A DNA stretch of 64,000 nt from Paraburkholderia azotifigens (GCF_007995085.1 NZ_VOQS01000003.1:496001-560000), one strand, 5' to 3'. Numbered from the stretch's first letter, positions 19,162 to 28,923 are shown. Notes: generated by a model not told the origin, from the sequence alone. A program made the numbers and translations.

Positions 19162-19347
19162 GACTTCTCTCCCAAAGAGGCTCGTTCGATCGGTTGCGAG
19201 GCGCACGGTCATCGACGCGCCATGCGTCGCGGCATGCGACCTGCGCGAATCTACGCAGCCAGGCTTGCGGATTCGTATCGCATCGGAAGAGAGAAGCATG
19301 AAAGCGAAGCTTGCCGACGCGGCCGATGGAAACGCGTGATGAATGCC

Positions 19348-21159
19348 CTAGTGAGAGTCCACCCGATCGCCCAGCACATCGGGCTCGCCGGGCTGCCTCG
19401 CCAGTTCGCCGAACTGCAATGCCGCCAGCTGCGCATAGAGCGGCGAACTGTGCAGAAGCTCCGCATGACGGCCTTGCGCGACGATACGCCCCTGATCCAT
19501 CACGACGATGCGGTCCGCCTGCTTCACGGTGGCAAGACGATGCGCAATGACGAGCGTCGTGCGATTCAGCGCGGCGTTGTCCAGCGCCGTTTGCACGAGC
19601 CGTTCGCTCGCGGCGTCGAGCGCGCTGGTCGCTTCGTCGAGCAGCAGGATGGGCGGATCCTTGAGAATCGCGCGTGCAATCGCCAGGCGCTGGCGCTGTC
19701 CGCCCGACAGCCGCACGCCGCGCTCGCCAAGAAAGGTGTCGTAGCCTTGCGGCAACGCGTCGATAAAACCGGCAGCCGCCGCCATTTCAGCGGCGCGTTG
19801 CACCTGAGCGAGCGTGGCGTCGGGCATCCCGTAACGGATGTTGTCGAGCACGCTGCCCGAAAAAATCACCGATTCCTGCAGCACGACGCCGATCGCTTTG
19901 CGCAATGCGGCAAACGAGACCTGATCCGTCGACACGCCGTTGATCGATATGCTGCCCGATTGCGGATCGTAAAAGCGCAGCAGCAGCTGGAACAACGTGG
20001 TCTTGCCCGCGCCGGACGGTCCGACCAGCGCGACATGCTCGCCAGGACGCACGTCGAGCGAGAACGCGGAGAGCGCGGCGATGCCCGGTCGCGACGGATA
20101 CGAAAAGCCGACGTTGTCGAAACGGATGCCTTCGCCATGCGCGGGCAGCGGCACGGGTGTCTGCGCTTGCGCCACGGGCGAGCGCGCGGCCATGAGTTGC
20201 AGCAGCCGTTCCGTTGCACCGGCAGCCCGCTGCAGATCGCCCCATACTTCGGCGACGGCCCCGACGGCGCCCGCCGTGAAAACCGCATAGAGGATGAACT
20301 GCGACAACTGGCCCGCCGTCATGCTTCCCGCCAGGACGGCCTGAGCGCCCAGCCACAACACGAACACGATGGCCGCGAACACGAACACGATCACCACTGC
20401 CGTCAGCGAGGCGCGGGCGCGGATGCGTGTGAGCGCCGTATCGAAGGCGCCTTCTACAGCGTTGTCGAAACGTCTCGACTCGTAGCTTTCCTGCGTGTAC
20501 GACTGCACGGTCGGCATCGCGTTGAGCACTTCGCCCGCCAGCGCGCTCGCGTTCGCGACCTTGTCCTGGCTGGCGCGCGAGAGCCGCCGCACGCGCCGCC
20601 CGAAGATGATGATGGGCGCAACCACGACGACCAGCGTCGCGATGATATAGCCCGACAGCACCGGGCTCGTCGCGATCAGCATCGCAACGCCGCCGACCGT
20701 CAGCAGGAGATTGCGCAGTCCGAGCGACAGGCTCGTGCCGACCACGGTCTGGATCAGCGTCGTATCCGTGGTGAGACGCGACAGCACCTCGCCCGTCTGC
20801 GTCGTCTCGAAGAACTGCGGGCTCATCCGCATCACGTGATCGTAGACGGCGCGCCGCATATCGGCCGTCACCCGTTCGCCGAGCCACGACACCCAGTAGA
20901 AGCGCAGCGCCGTCGCGGCGGCAAGGATCAGCGAGAGAACGAAGAGCGCGATGAAGTAGCGGTCGATATGCGCGCGATTGCCGCTCGCGAAGCCGCGGTC
21001 GATCAGGTACTTGAACGCGACGGGCAACGCCAGCGTGGCGCCCGCCGAAATGACGAGCGCCAGAAACGCGAGCGCCCAGCGCGTTGCATAAGGACGGAGG
21101 AACGGAAACAGGGCAAAAAGGGGAGCGACACGTCGCGTGCGCGCGGCGGCATCGGGCAT
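19348..21159 (-). CDS. MsbA-type ABC exporter, fused permease and ATPase
   Basis: A 603-aa half-transporter. Six membrane helices (about residues 15-310) with an ABC-transporter type-1 fold come first, including FFETTQTGEVLSRLTTDT. The ATPase domain follows: Walker A VGPSGAGKTT, Q-loop VLQESVIF, signature VRLSGGQRQRLAIARAI, Walker B ILLLDEATSALD and H-loop VIAHRLATV. This is the lipid/multidrug exporter class and works as a homodimer. It is monocistronic, upstream of and divergent from the isochorismatase-fold gene. The substrate is not predictable; a lipid A flippase role is not assumed because such paralogs are common. Confidence 0.88.
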   Translation of the reverse strand: MPDAAARTRRVAPLFALFPFLRPYATRWALAFLALVISAGATLALPVAFKYLIDRGFASGNRAHIDRYFIALFVLSLILAAATALRFYWVSWLGERVTADMRRAVYDHVMRMSPQFFETTQTGEVLSRLTTDTTLIQTVVGTSLSLGLRNLLLTVGGVAMLIATSPVLSGYIIATLVVVVAPIIIFGRRVRRLSRASQDKVANASALAGEVLNAMPTVQSYTQESYESRRFDNAVEGAFDTALTRIRARASLTAVVIVFVFAAIVFVLWLGAQAVLAGSMTAGQLSQFILYAVFTAGAVGAVAEVWGDLQRAAGATERLLQLMAARSPVAQAQTPVPLPAHGEGIRFDNVGFSYPSRPGIAALSAFSLDVRPGEHVALVGPSGAGKTTLFQLLLRFYDPQSGSISINGVSTDQVSFAALRKAIGVVLQESVIFSGSVLDNIRYGMPDATLAQVQRAAEMAAAAGFIDALPQGYDTFLGERGVRLSGGQRQRLAIARAILKDPPILLLDEATSALDAASERLVQTALDNAALNRTTLVIAHRLATVKQADRIVVMDQGRIVAQGRHAELLHSSPLYAQLAALQFGELARQPGEPDVLGDRVDSH

Positions 21160-21297
21160 GGACAGGTTCCTGTGCGGATCGGCGATAGGTGGATTGTGCC
21201 AGTCCGCGCAGGCGCGGGTCAGGCAACGGAACGGCCATGGTAGAGTCTATGACCTTCTGTCCCTCATGTAGCCCTGTGTCTGCCCGGGGCATGCACT

Positions 21298-21891
21298 GTG
21301 AACATGCAGATTCCATCGATCGTGCCCGCGCGAACCGCTCTGGTAGTCATGCATTATCAGACCGACATTCTGGCGCTGTTCCCCGCCGCAGCGCCTGCCC
21401 TGCTCGCCAATACGCGCACGCTGTGCGATGCCGCGCGAGCGCAGGGCGTCAGCCTCTACTTCGCCAAAATCCACTTCAGTCCCGGCTATCCGGAAGTCAG
21501 CCCGTTGAACAGGAACGGACAAGGAATCAGACAGCTCGGCCTTTTCGTCAACGACGGGATCGCGCCCGAACTCGACCGGCGGGCCACCGAGCCGCTCATC
21601 ATCGCGCATCGTGCCAGCGTGTTTTTCGGCACCGATCTGCAGGTGCGTCTGTCTGCCCAGGGTATCGATACATTGATCATGGTGGGCATTGCGTCGACGG
21701 GTGTCGTGCTGTCGTCGGTTGCATACGCAAGCGATGCGGACTTCCGCCTGTTCACGGTCAAGGATTGCTGCTACGACCCGGATCAGGTCGTGCATGATCA
21801 TCTGTTTTCGACGGCATTCGATTCGCGCACGACGGTGCTCTCGCTCCCTGAAGCCCTGTCGATGCTCGCCGGGCCTGTGCGAGCATCTTGA
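21298..21891 (+). CDS. Isochorismatase-fold protein lacking the catalytic cysteine
   Basis: A 197-aa Rossmann-like hydrolase fold. The conserved Asp is in VVMHYQTDIL and the Lys in YFAKIHFS. At the position where cysteine hydrolases have a TxxCVxxT motif, it reads GIASTGVVLSSVAYASD, so the nucleophilic Cys is absent. It is therefore unlikely to act as a cysteine amidase or nicotinamidase; an isochorismatase-like or unknown activity is more plausible. The start is GTG 21298 or ATG 21304; neither has a good ribosome site. It is directly followed by a CynX-like transporter, possibly handling the same small molecule. Confidence 0.75.
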   Translation: MNMQIPSIVPARTALVVMHYQTDILALFPAAAPALLANTRTLCDAARAQGVSLYFAKIHFSPGYPEVSPLNRNGQGIRQLGLFVNDGIAPELDRRATEPLIIAHRASVFFGTDLQVRLSAQGIDTLIMVGIASTGVVLSSVAYASDADFRLFTVKDCCYDPDQVVHDHLFSTAFDSRTTVLSLPEALSMLAGPVRAS

Positions 21892-21914
21892 GCCGCGACA
21901 CCGCACCGCCATTC

Positions 21915-23135
21915 ATGGATACCACGACACACCATCGTTCACGCGCTCGCAGTCTTGCTCTGGGCGCAAGTCTCGCCTTGATGGCTTTCTCGTTGCGCAC
22001 GCCCGTTACGAGCGTCGGCCCGATCCTGATCGACGCGGTTCGCGCCACCCGGCTCTCATCCAGCGGCGCGAGCCTGCTGACGACCTTGCCGTCGCTCTGC
22101 TTCGGCCTGTTCGGACCGCTCGCACCATGGGCCGCTCGCCGGCTGGGCAGCGAGCGTGCGTTGCTGGCGCTGCTCATCCTGCTTGCCTGCGGCACGGCGT
22201 TGCGTGTCGTGCCTTCATGGCAGTCGCTATACGCCGGACAGATCGTCGCGTGCTTTTCCATCGGTTTGATGAACGTGCTTCTGCCCGGCGTCGTGAAACG
22301 GGACTTCCCGCATCATGTTGCGCTCGTAACGGGAATCTACAGCGCCGCAATGTGCGCCGGCGCGGCGGCCGCCGCCGCCGCGACAGTGCCCATCGCCAAT
22401 CTTCTGGCCCACATGCCGGGCAACAGCGGCAACGCCGCGTGGTCGAGCGCGTTGGCAGTCTGGGCCCTTCCCGCCGCGATCGCCGCCGTCATCTGGCTCG
22501 GTCAACTGCCGCCCGTCGAACCGGGCGCACAAAAGCGCGCGTCGGCTATCGGACGTTTGTTGCGGGATCCGCTTGCATGGAACGTCACCCTGTTCATGGG
22601 CACGCAATCGTCGCTTGCGTATATTGTGTTCGGCTGGCTGCCGACCGTCCTGCGCATGCGCGGCATGAGTGCAGTCGATGCAGGCTTCATGCTGTCGCTG
22701 AGCGTGATTGCCCAGGCGGGCGCGTCCCTGCTACTGCCCGTTCTGGTTGCACGGCTGCCTGACCAACGGCCGGTGAATGCCGGTGCATTGTTGCTGGCCG
22801 GCGCGAGCCTCATGGGCTGTTTCTTCGCGCCGCTGTGGACCATGTGGGGTTGCGCCATTCTGCTCGGCATTGCGCAAGGGGCGGCATTCACGCTCGCCCT
22901 CACCGTTATCGGACTGCGTTCGCATGATTCGCGGGTGGCCGCACAGCTTTCCAGCATGGCGCAAGGTATCGGCTACCTGCTGGCATCCGCCGGCCCCTTT
23001 ATTGCGGGCGCCCTGCTCCACGCGACAGGCTCGCTATCCAGCCTCGCGGGCTTATGCGCGGGCATCTGCGTGCTGTCCGCGTGGTTCGGTTATGCGGCAG
23101 GACGACGCGCGCACCTGAAACTCGCCAGCGACTGA
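21915..23135 (+). CDS. MFS transporter, CynX/NimT family
   Basis: About 406 aa with 12 hydrophobic segments. The N-terminal motif SLRTPVTSVGPILIDAVRATRLSSS-type is typical of the CynX/NimT (cyanate/nitroimidazole) MFS branch, and the second half opens with ALLLAGASLMG. A TTG at 21888 overlaps the preceding stop codon and could be the coupled start; ATG 21915 is taken here. The substrate is unknown; pairing with the isochorismatase-fold gene suggests a small anionic or amide compound. Confidence 0.82.
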   Translation: MDTTTHHRSRARSLALGASLALMAFSLRTPVTSVGPILIDAVRATRLSSSGASLLTTLPSLCFGLFGPLAPWAARRLGSERALLALLILLACGTALRVVPSWQSLYAGQIVACFSIGLMNVLLPGVVKRDFPHHVALVTGIYSAAMCAGAAAAAAATVPIANLLAHMPGNSGNAAWSSALAVWALPAAIAAVIWLGQLPPVEPGAQKRASAIGRLLRDPLAWNVTLFMGTQSSLAYIVFGWLPTVLRMRGMSAVDAGFMLSLSVIAQAGASLLLPVLVARLPDQRPVNAGALLLAGASLMGCFFAPLWTMWGCAILLGIAQGAAFTLALTVIGLRSHDSRVAAQLSSMAQGIGYLLASAGPFIAGALLHATGSLSSLAGLCAGICVLSAWFGYAAGRRAHLKLASD

Positions 23136-23139
23136 TCTT

Positions 23140-23592
23140 GCCACCGGACTCTCCCACTATCGCAACATGCGTCGTTCAGATCCTGAATGATCAACTGTCT
23201 GCCCAGAAAGACTTTGCGAACACCGGTCGCCGCATCGCTCCGCTGATCGCGAAGCGGGCTGTGTTCAGCGACGACCGCATCATGCGTCGCATCGACGGCA
23301 GCCACTTCTGGGTGACCGTATGCGGCTTCGGCTTCAATCCGAAACGCCCTTATGAGTTGGCTCTGTGGACATTTTCCGACCTGTCGCTCAAGGACAAGCA
23401 CTCGGACTTCACGACTCTGCTGACAGCGCGCGAGCGCGATGTGGCCGCGCTCGTGGTACATGGGATGACAAGCAAGGAAATCGGCAAGGAACGGAGATCA
23501 GCCCGCGGACCGTCGACATCCATCGGGCCAGCCTGTTGCGCAAATACGATGTGAAAACGACCCAGGACCTGATCAAGCGATTGCTAGCGTAG
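23140..23592 (+). pseudogene. Frameshifted, 5'-truncated PAS-LuxR regulator
   Basis: Two overlapping frames together encode the end of a PAS-LuxR regulator. Frame one gives a PAS-like end (RIDGSHFWVTVCGFGFNP) and the first HTH helix LTARERDVAALVVHGMTSKEI. Frame two continues with ISPRTVDIHRASLLRKYDV and DLIKRLLA. Restoring one base near 23488-23491 (codons AAG GAx ACG GAG) rejoins them into a standard LuxR HTH. The PAS domain also lacks its N-terminal half, so both truncation and frameshift point to a decayed gene. It lies right behind the MFS gene. Confidence 0.75.
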
Positions 23593-23604
23593 AGGGCTTG
23601 CCAT

Positions 23605-24330
23605 TCATCCTCTTGAAAGCGTCTCACGGTGCGCTGTCACCAGATCGGCCATGCTGTCGAAACGGAAGTCGATTCGCGGTTGCATACCCGGATCCATCGT
23701 CGCACCGAAGCCTCGCTGTGCATGACGTCGATAAATCCAGCATGAAGCGAGACCCGCCTCATTAGCGGGCTTGTGATCGTGGAAGAGGCTTTCAGCCGTA
23801 TGGAGGATTTTCTCCTTGCGCACGCCGCAGCCTGCAAGCTTGTCGAGCAGGTACTGGAAGTTGCGCGGCGACGGCTTGTACGATCCGATGTCCTCCGCCG
23901 TCATGACTGCGTCGAACCGGACCCGCAACTTGCTGTTGCTATAGGTGAAGCTCTCGTTGTCCACATTCGACAGGATGACCAGCCTGTAATACTGCGCGAG
24001 ATATTCCAACGCGTCGGCCGAATCCGGAAACGCAGGCCAGTCGCGAATCGACCTGCCGTACGTCACGCACTCTTCATGCGAGTAAGCAACGCCCCACTCT
24101 TCCGCGAGTCGCTTGTACACGATAGCCAGCAGTTCCTGATAACGCTTGCCCGGCGTGTACAACTGTTGCGACGACTCGTGCCGTGCATGCGCTTCAAGAA
24201 CCTGATCGCGCGTCGGCGCAGGCTCAATGCGATCCAGCAGCGGACGAAGGCCCTCGAAAATGCCGGTTTCCCAATCGATCAGCGTGCCGTAGCAGTCGAA
24301 TGTCAGGGTATCGAAGTCGGTCAGTTGCAC
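23605..24330 (-). CDS. Haloacid dehalogenase, type II (HAD superfamily)
   Basis: About 241 aa. HAD motif I is LTFDCYGTLIDWE with the nucleophile Asp12, motif II is VILSNVD, motif III Lys is in IGSYKPSPRNFQY and motif IV is in HTAESLFHDHKPAN. The GTG at 24330 is preferred because AGAGGATC lies just upstream; a TTG at 24348 has none. It follows the FAD oxidoreductase on the same strand after 23 bases, so the two are likely co-transcribed. It would hydrolyse a 2-haloacid or a phospho-substrate. Confidence 0.87.
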   Translation of the reverse strand: MQLTDFDTLTFDCYGTLIDWETGIFEGLRPLLDRIEPAPTRDQVLEAHARHESSQQLYTPGKRYQELLAIVYKRLAEEWGVAYSHEECVTYGRSIRDWPAFPDSADALEYLAQYYRLVILSNVDNESFTYSNSKLRVRFDAVMTAEDIGSYKPSPRNFQYLLDKLAGCGVRKEKILHTAESLFHDHKPANEAGLASCWIYRRHAQRGFGATMDPGMQPRIDFRFDSMADLVTAHRETLSRG

Positions 24331-24353
24331 GGCGATCCTCTTTGTCAAATGGG

Positions 24354-25823
24354 TCAGGGAGATCGCAGTGTACTGCTGGCCGATGCATTCGGGCCTGCGT
24401 CCACGTTCTTGCGAATGGGTGAAAGGCCGGCCGGCGCGAGCCGGGTCAGGCCGCGCACGATCACCCCGGGGACACGCCCCTCATCGGCCGCGAGGTCCGA
24501 CTGCGCGACGGCATGGCGGACCGCACGCCCGCCCAGATAGCGGAACGGCTCAGGTGGAAACGCGCGGCGCAGCGGTTGAACCAGTCCGCATCGCGCCCAT
24601 TCGTCATCGAGAGCAAGCGTCAGCGAGCGAAGAATCTTTCCGCCTAGCATCGAAGGGCCGACACCGTTTCCCGAATAGCCGATGCCGTAGAAAATGTGCG
24701 GGCTGCCGGGCAAGGCGCCGAACAAAGGCAAGCCATTGCTCGAGCGGTCGATCGGTCCCGTCCAGCTTTGCACGACATCGCTTTGTGCGACGCCCGGATA
24801 GATGCGCGACAACCATTCCGCTACCGTCGATTCGATCGGCGAGCGGCCATCGAATTTTCCTTCGACGCGCGATCCGAAGGCCATCTTTCCGCTGCCGCCT
24901 CCTTTGCCGAACACGATGCGTCCATCGGGCGTCGTTCGATAGTAGTGGACCAGCATCCGGCAGTCGGAGATGGTCATGCCGTCCGTCCAGTGAATTGCTT
25001 CCAGCAGTTGTGGTAAAGGCCGAGTGATGACGATATCGCTCGAAACAACCGCGATCGCTTTTCGAATCTCCGCGAAGACGGAACCCCACGCATTCATCGC
25101 GAGAATCACTCTTTGTGCCTTGACGGTTCCATGTTGACAGCGGACCTGCGCAGGCTCACTGCGATCGAGCGCGAGCATCGGCGATCGCTCGAATACTTTG
25201 ACCCCAAGCCGCACTGCATGCCGCTTGAGACCGCGTGCGAGCTTCGCTGGTTGAACCGACGCCGAAATCCGTTCGAAGACGCCAGCGAGATGTGCGGGCG
25301 ATCCGCCCGGCAACGGGGTTTCATTACGTGGTGTCTCGAATGGAGCCTGACCCAGCCGCGCCGCTGCGGCAACGGTGGCGTCCCACGTGCCGATTTGCGC
25401 CTGGGACGTCGCAGTCCACAGCCATCCGTCGAGCCGCATTTCCGCATCAATGTCATGCTTCTCGCAGAACGCCTGCAAATCGAGAATCGCCTGCGACGAC
25501 AGATTGCATAGCCGCTCAGCCTCGATCTCGCCGCACACTTTTGCAAGCGACGCGAACTTGGCCCACAGGCTAAGGACGAAACCGCCGTTTCGCCCGCTGG
25601 CTCCGCTGCCACACAGGTCTCGCTCGACGACGACGACCTCTGCTTCTGGCCGCGCCTGCTTGATCTCTATTGCGCTCCATAAGCCCGTGAATCCGCCGCC
25701 TACGATACAGACATCGGCTGCAATGTCATGGTCGAGCGCGACGAGCGGCTCGTGCGCTTCGCTGTCAAGCGCATCCTTTAACCAGAAGCTGAGATCGCGG
25801 GTGGATCGGATTGTCGGGTGCAT
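24354..25823 (-). CDS. FAD-dependent amine oxidoreductase (DadA/DAO type)
   Basis: A 489-aa DAO-fold enzyme. The dinucleotide motif VCIVGGGFTGLWSAIEI is at about residues 38-54, followed by VVVVERDLCGSGASGRNGGF, the usual FAD signature. C-terminal FAD contact: HIFYGIGYSGNGVGPS. The start is ATG 25823. It probably oxidises an amino acid or amine such as gamma-glutamylputrescine or betaine-like compounds. It lies 17 bases behind a truncated polyamine-type permease and ahead of a HAD gene, so it appears to be the surviving part of an uptake-plus-catabolism operon. Confidence 0.85.
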   Translation of the reverse strand: MHPTIRSTRDLSFWLKDALDSEAHEPLVALDHDIAADVCIVGGGFTGLWSAIEIKQARPEAEVVVVERDLCGSGASGRNGGFVLSLWAKFASLAKVCGEIEAERLCNLSSQAILDLQAFCEKHDIDAEMRLDGWLWTATSQAQIGTWDATVAAAARLGQAPFETPRNETPLPGGSPAHLAGVFERISASVQPAKLARGLKRHAVRLGVKVFERSPMLALDRSEPAQVRCQHGTVKAQRVILAMNAWGSVFAEIRKAIAVVSSDIVITRPLPQLLEAIHWTDGMTISDCRMLVHYYRTTPDGRIVFGKGGGSGKMAFGSRVEGKFDGRSPIESTVAEWLSRIYPGVAQSDVVQSWTGPIDRSSNGLPLFGALPGSPHIFYGIGYSGNGVGPSMLGGKILRSLTLALDDEWARCGLVQPLRRAFPPEPFRYLGGRAVRHAVAQSDLAADEGRVPGVIVRGLTRLAPAGLSPIRKNVDAGPNASASSTLRSP

Positions 25824-25840
25824 ATTGGCAGCATCGAAAG

Positions 25841-26383
25841 TCACGCCCAAATCGCAACCGCTCGCGCCGCATTCCGGCCGCGCAGCCATTCGAGCAATTG
25901 GAGCAGGCAAGTGGAAAAGGCGACAAGAATCGTCGCGAGTGCAGCAATCGTCAGGCTGATGTTCTCACGGATTCCGGTGAACATCTGGCGCGGTACTGTC
26001 GTCTGATCCGCGCCCGCAACGAATAACGTTACAACGACTTCATCGAAGGAGGTTGCGAAAGCGAAGAGCGCTCCCGAGATGACCCCGGGTGCAATCACCG
26101 GCAATGTAATTCTAAAGAATCTTTTCACTGGATTCGCGCTTGGCGAAAGGCTGGCACGCACCAGGTTGTGATTGAAGCCCTGCAACGTCGCTGCGACTGT
26201 CGTCACGACGAACGCCACGCCCAGCGATGCGTGCGCGAGAATCAATCCAGTATAGGTACTCGCAAGTCCGAGCGGCGCAAAGAAAAGGTACATGCCGATG
26301 CCGACTACTACGACATGCACGATCATCGGCGAGACGAGGATCGCCATCAGCAGACCTTTACCGCGAAAGTTCGCCTTCGTCAT
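25841..26383 (-). pseudogene. Truncated ABC permease (PotC/opine type), N-terminus missing
   Basis: The open frame of 180 aa aligns by eye with the C-terminal two thirds of PotC-like permeases. It starts at NFRGKGLLMAILVSPMIVH and contains the EAA-type loop RASLSPSANPVKRFFRITLPV (with Ser-Pro where LGA is usual) and SFDEVVVTLF. About 80-90 N-terminal residues of the usual about 270 are missing. Upstream in the same frame a TGA stop lies 9 bases before the ATG. It probably cannot make a working permease. Confidence 0.7.
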
Positions 26384-26429
26384 ATAGCAGCGTCAACACG
26401 GCAAGACCGCGGAGCACGAAAAACAGGCT

Positions 26430-26600
26430 CGGCCAGCCAGCGTCTCCGGCACGACCGCAACTCGCACAAAACCCGGCGTGAGCCCGTCCATGCACACCGA
26501 TACAGGCGCGCATCTGCCGCGCGACGCGAATGTCCTCGCCATCGCCGTCATGGTCGACGTTGCGAATCATCTCTTCGCCGGGCATCAGCGTTTTGCTGGC
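26430..26600 (-). pseudogene. Possible remnant of a PotA-like ATPase C-terminus (TOBE domain)
   Basis: Between the permease fragment and the PBP gene the minus strand shows, in one frame, LMPGEEMIRNVDHDGDGEDI and, in another, GLTPGFVRVAVVPETLAG. Joined, these resemble the end of polyamine-type ATPases (PGEV..., then VRVAVRPE-L). No open frame links them. This is pattern recognition only; the region could be unrelated. Confidence 0.3.
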
Positions 26601-26622
26601 CGCCCACGCCCAGGCGACGGCA

Positions 26623-28923
26623 TCAGAATGGCCAGAAGAAGAAGGAGTGATGACGTCGTGCGTGGACCGCACGAGGGGGGCGCGTTTCGGGACCGAGCTG
26701 GGCACGGGAATCGATGACTCGCGCGCGCAGCGCCATATCGTAGAAGGCGCCCACCATCGGCAATGCGCTGTGCGCCCCCTCACCCCAATAGTCGTTGCCA
26801 AGCGTCACACGCGCATCGTCGAAACCGACCCACGCACCAGCGACCAGTTGCGGATGCATCAGGATGAACCAGCTATCGGTGTTGTCTTGCGTCGTACCCG
26901 TCTTGCCGGCGACGTCGGCGCGAATCCCGAAGCGGCGTCGGATGTCAGAACCGGTGCCCCTGTTCACGACGTCGCGCATCACGTCGGCGAGCGTCTGCGC
27001 TGCACTGACGGGTAGCGCCCGTTCCGGCGATGCACTCGGGAATTCCGCGAGCACCTTGCCATCGTGGTCCTCGATACGCGTGACCATGCGCGGTGCGATA
27101 TAGGCGCCGCGGTTTGCGATCGTGCAATACGCCGAGACCATTTCTTTCAGCGTGACCGGGCTCGTGCCCAGCGCGAGCGACGGCACCGCTTCGAGCGGAC
27201 TTTCGCGCACACCCATCGCACGCGCGAGCCGCGCAACCTTCCCGGGGCCTTCCTTTTGCATAAGCTGCGCGGTAACGCGGTTGCGCGAATTCGCGAGTGC
27301 GTCGCGCAGCGTCATGGGTGCGCCAGTGGGCGGCTCCGCGTCGGTCGGCCGCCAGATCGCATGTTCGCCTAGCGGAATGGCGACATTCCGGTCGACAATC
27401 GTATCGCCTGGCCGCGCGCCGTCCGCAAAGGCCGCGCCGTACACGAACGGCTTGAATGTCGAGCCCGGCTGACGCCGCGCCTGCTGCACGTGATCGAACG
27501 GCTCGTCGCCGAAATCGCGACTGCCGACCCATGCCTTGATATCTCCGTTGCGTGGATCGATGGCGACAAAACCTGCCTGGATCGTCGCTTTGCTCCGGCA
27601 CAGCGCACGCACGAACGCGGGGTCCGTGGCGAGCTTCCTGAGCGCGACCTCATCCGCCTGGCCGGCATCGCGTGCGGTGCGGTAGTCAGGCGTTTGCCGG
27701 ATGAAGTTCTGGAACAGGGCGTTCCCGGGCGAGCAGCCCGTGCGTTCGTTCCATGCGCCATTTGCGATCCATTGCAACTGGTTCGTCTGCCAGTTCATCG
27801 CCTGCGTCGCCATTGCCTGCAGACGGGAATCGATCGTCGTGCGCACGACGAGTCCGTCAGCATAGATGTTGTAGCCGTTGCGGTCGGCCCATCCCGTCAG
27901 CCACTTGCGCAATTGCGCCGCAAAATGCGGCGCGGGGCCCGGCGACGCAGTCTGCTGTTCGAAATCGACGTTGAGCGGTTGCCGCTTGAGCCATGCATAC
28001 GCGGCGGGCTTGAGCTTCCCATACCTGTTCATCTGCCCGAGCACCGTGTTACGCCGCTGCAAGGCGCGCTCGGGATTGAGCACCGGGTTATAGGTGCTGT
28101 TGGCCTTCAGCATGCCGACGAGCGTCGCGCTTTCGAGAATATCAAGCTGCGCGGCCGATTTGCCGAAATAGGTGCGTGCGGCCATTTCCACGCCGTAGGC
28201 GTTATACAGGAACGGCACCGTGTTCAGGTACGTCTCGAGAATCTGATCTTTGCTGTACACGGCTTCGATCTTGAGCGCCGTGATTGCTTCCTTGAGCTTG
28301 CGCGTGAGGGTCGGCGCGCGGCCGATTTCGTCGGGATACAGGTTGCGCGCGAGCTGCTGCGTGAGCGTCGAGCCACCTTGCCGGTCACCCGAGAACGTGT
28401 GCAGTGCGGCCGACACGATACGCTTCCAGTCGATGCCGTGGTGCTCGTAGAAGCGCCGGTCTTCGGTCGCGACCAATGCGTCCACCATATACGGCGAGAC
28501 CTGCTTGAGCGACACCCATTCGCGATTGACCGGCTTGAATTCCGCGAGCAGTTTGCCGTCGGCGGACACGATCAGGGCTGGCCGGTCGACACGTGCCTTG
28601 CGGATATCGCCGATACCCGGTGTGAACGGTACAAGCGCGAGCACGTACACCACGAGCAGCGCCGGCACCGCGCCGAGTGCCCACGCGATCCCGCGTCGGG
28701 TCGGGTGACTCAGGCCTCGCAGCGCGGCAAAAAAGACGAGTCGGCCGTTCGTTCTACTGGCAGCGGCAAGCGTTCGAACGCGGGCAAGCGACCTTGTGCA
28801 ACGTTGACGAAACAAGGACCAATATCGGCGAATCACGGTGACGACGGGCAAGCGGGAAAGGCGGGATCGTACCAAAGCGCAAGGACGCTTCTGCCGCCAG
28901 AAGAGGGTCGCCAGCCACGTCAT
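26623..28923 (-). CDS. Class A penicillin-binding protein (PBP1A/1C type)
   Basis: A 766-aa bifunctional murein synthase. An extended basic N-terminus precedes a membrane anchor (about residues 78-98). The GT51 transglycosylase has EDRRFYEHHGID (catalytic Glu) and GGSTLTQQLARNLY. The transpeptidase has the serine motif GSTFKPF, the SRN motif (NSRNRVTA) and KTGTT. It polymerises and crosslinks peptidoglycan on the periplasmic side of the inner membrane. It is separate from the larger PBP at 46.7-49.8 kb. The start at ATG 28923 gives about 75 cytoplasmic residues; a later start is possible. Confidence 0.9.
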   Translation of the reverse strand: MTWLATLFWRQKRPCALVRSRLSRLPVVTVIRRYWSLFRQRCTRSLARVRTLAAASRTNGRLVFFAALRGLSHPTRRGIAWALGAVPALLVVYVLALVPFTPGIGDIRKARVDRPALIVSADGKLLAEFKPVNREWVSLKQVSPYMVDALVATEDRRFYEHHGIDWKRIVSAALHTFSGDRQGGSTLTQQLARNLYPDEIGRAPTLTRKLKEAITALKIEAVYSKDQILETYLNTVPFLYNAYGVEMAARTYFGKSAAQLDILESATLVGMLKANSTYNPVLNPERALQRRNTVLGQMNRYGKLKPAAYAWLKRQPLNVDFEQQTASPGPAPHFAAQLRKWLTGWADRNGYNIYADGLVVRTTIDSRLQAMATQAMNWQTNQLQWIANGAWNERTGCSPGNALFQNFIRQTPDYRTARDAGQADEVALRKLATDPAFVRALCRSKATIQAGFVAIDPRNGDIKAWVGSRDFGDEPFDHVQQARRQPGSTFKPFVYGAAFADGARPGDTIVDRNVAIPLGEHAIWRPTDAEPPTGAPMTLRDALANSRNRVTAQLMQKEGPGKVARLARAMGVRESPLEAVPSLALGTSPVTLKEMVSAYCTIANRGAYIAPRMVTRIEDHDGKVLAEFPSASPERALPVSAAQTLADVMRDVVNRGTGSDIRRRFGIRADVAGKTGTTQDNTDSWFILMHPQLVAGAWVGFDDARVTLGNDYWGEGAHSALPMVGAFYDMALRARVIDSRAQLGPETRPPRAVHARRHHSFFFWPF

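Noticed and set aside
19222..21243. Open frame of 673 codons on the plus strand
   Set aside because: Antisense to the MsbA-like exporter with Arg/His-rich composition; a GC shadow.
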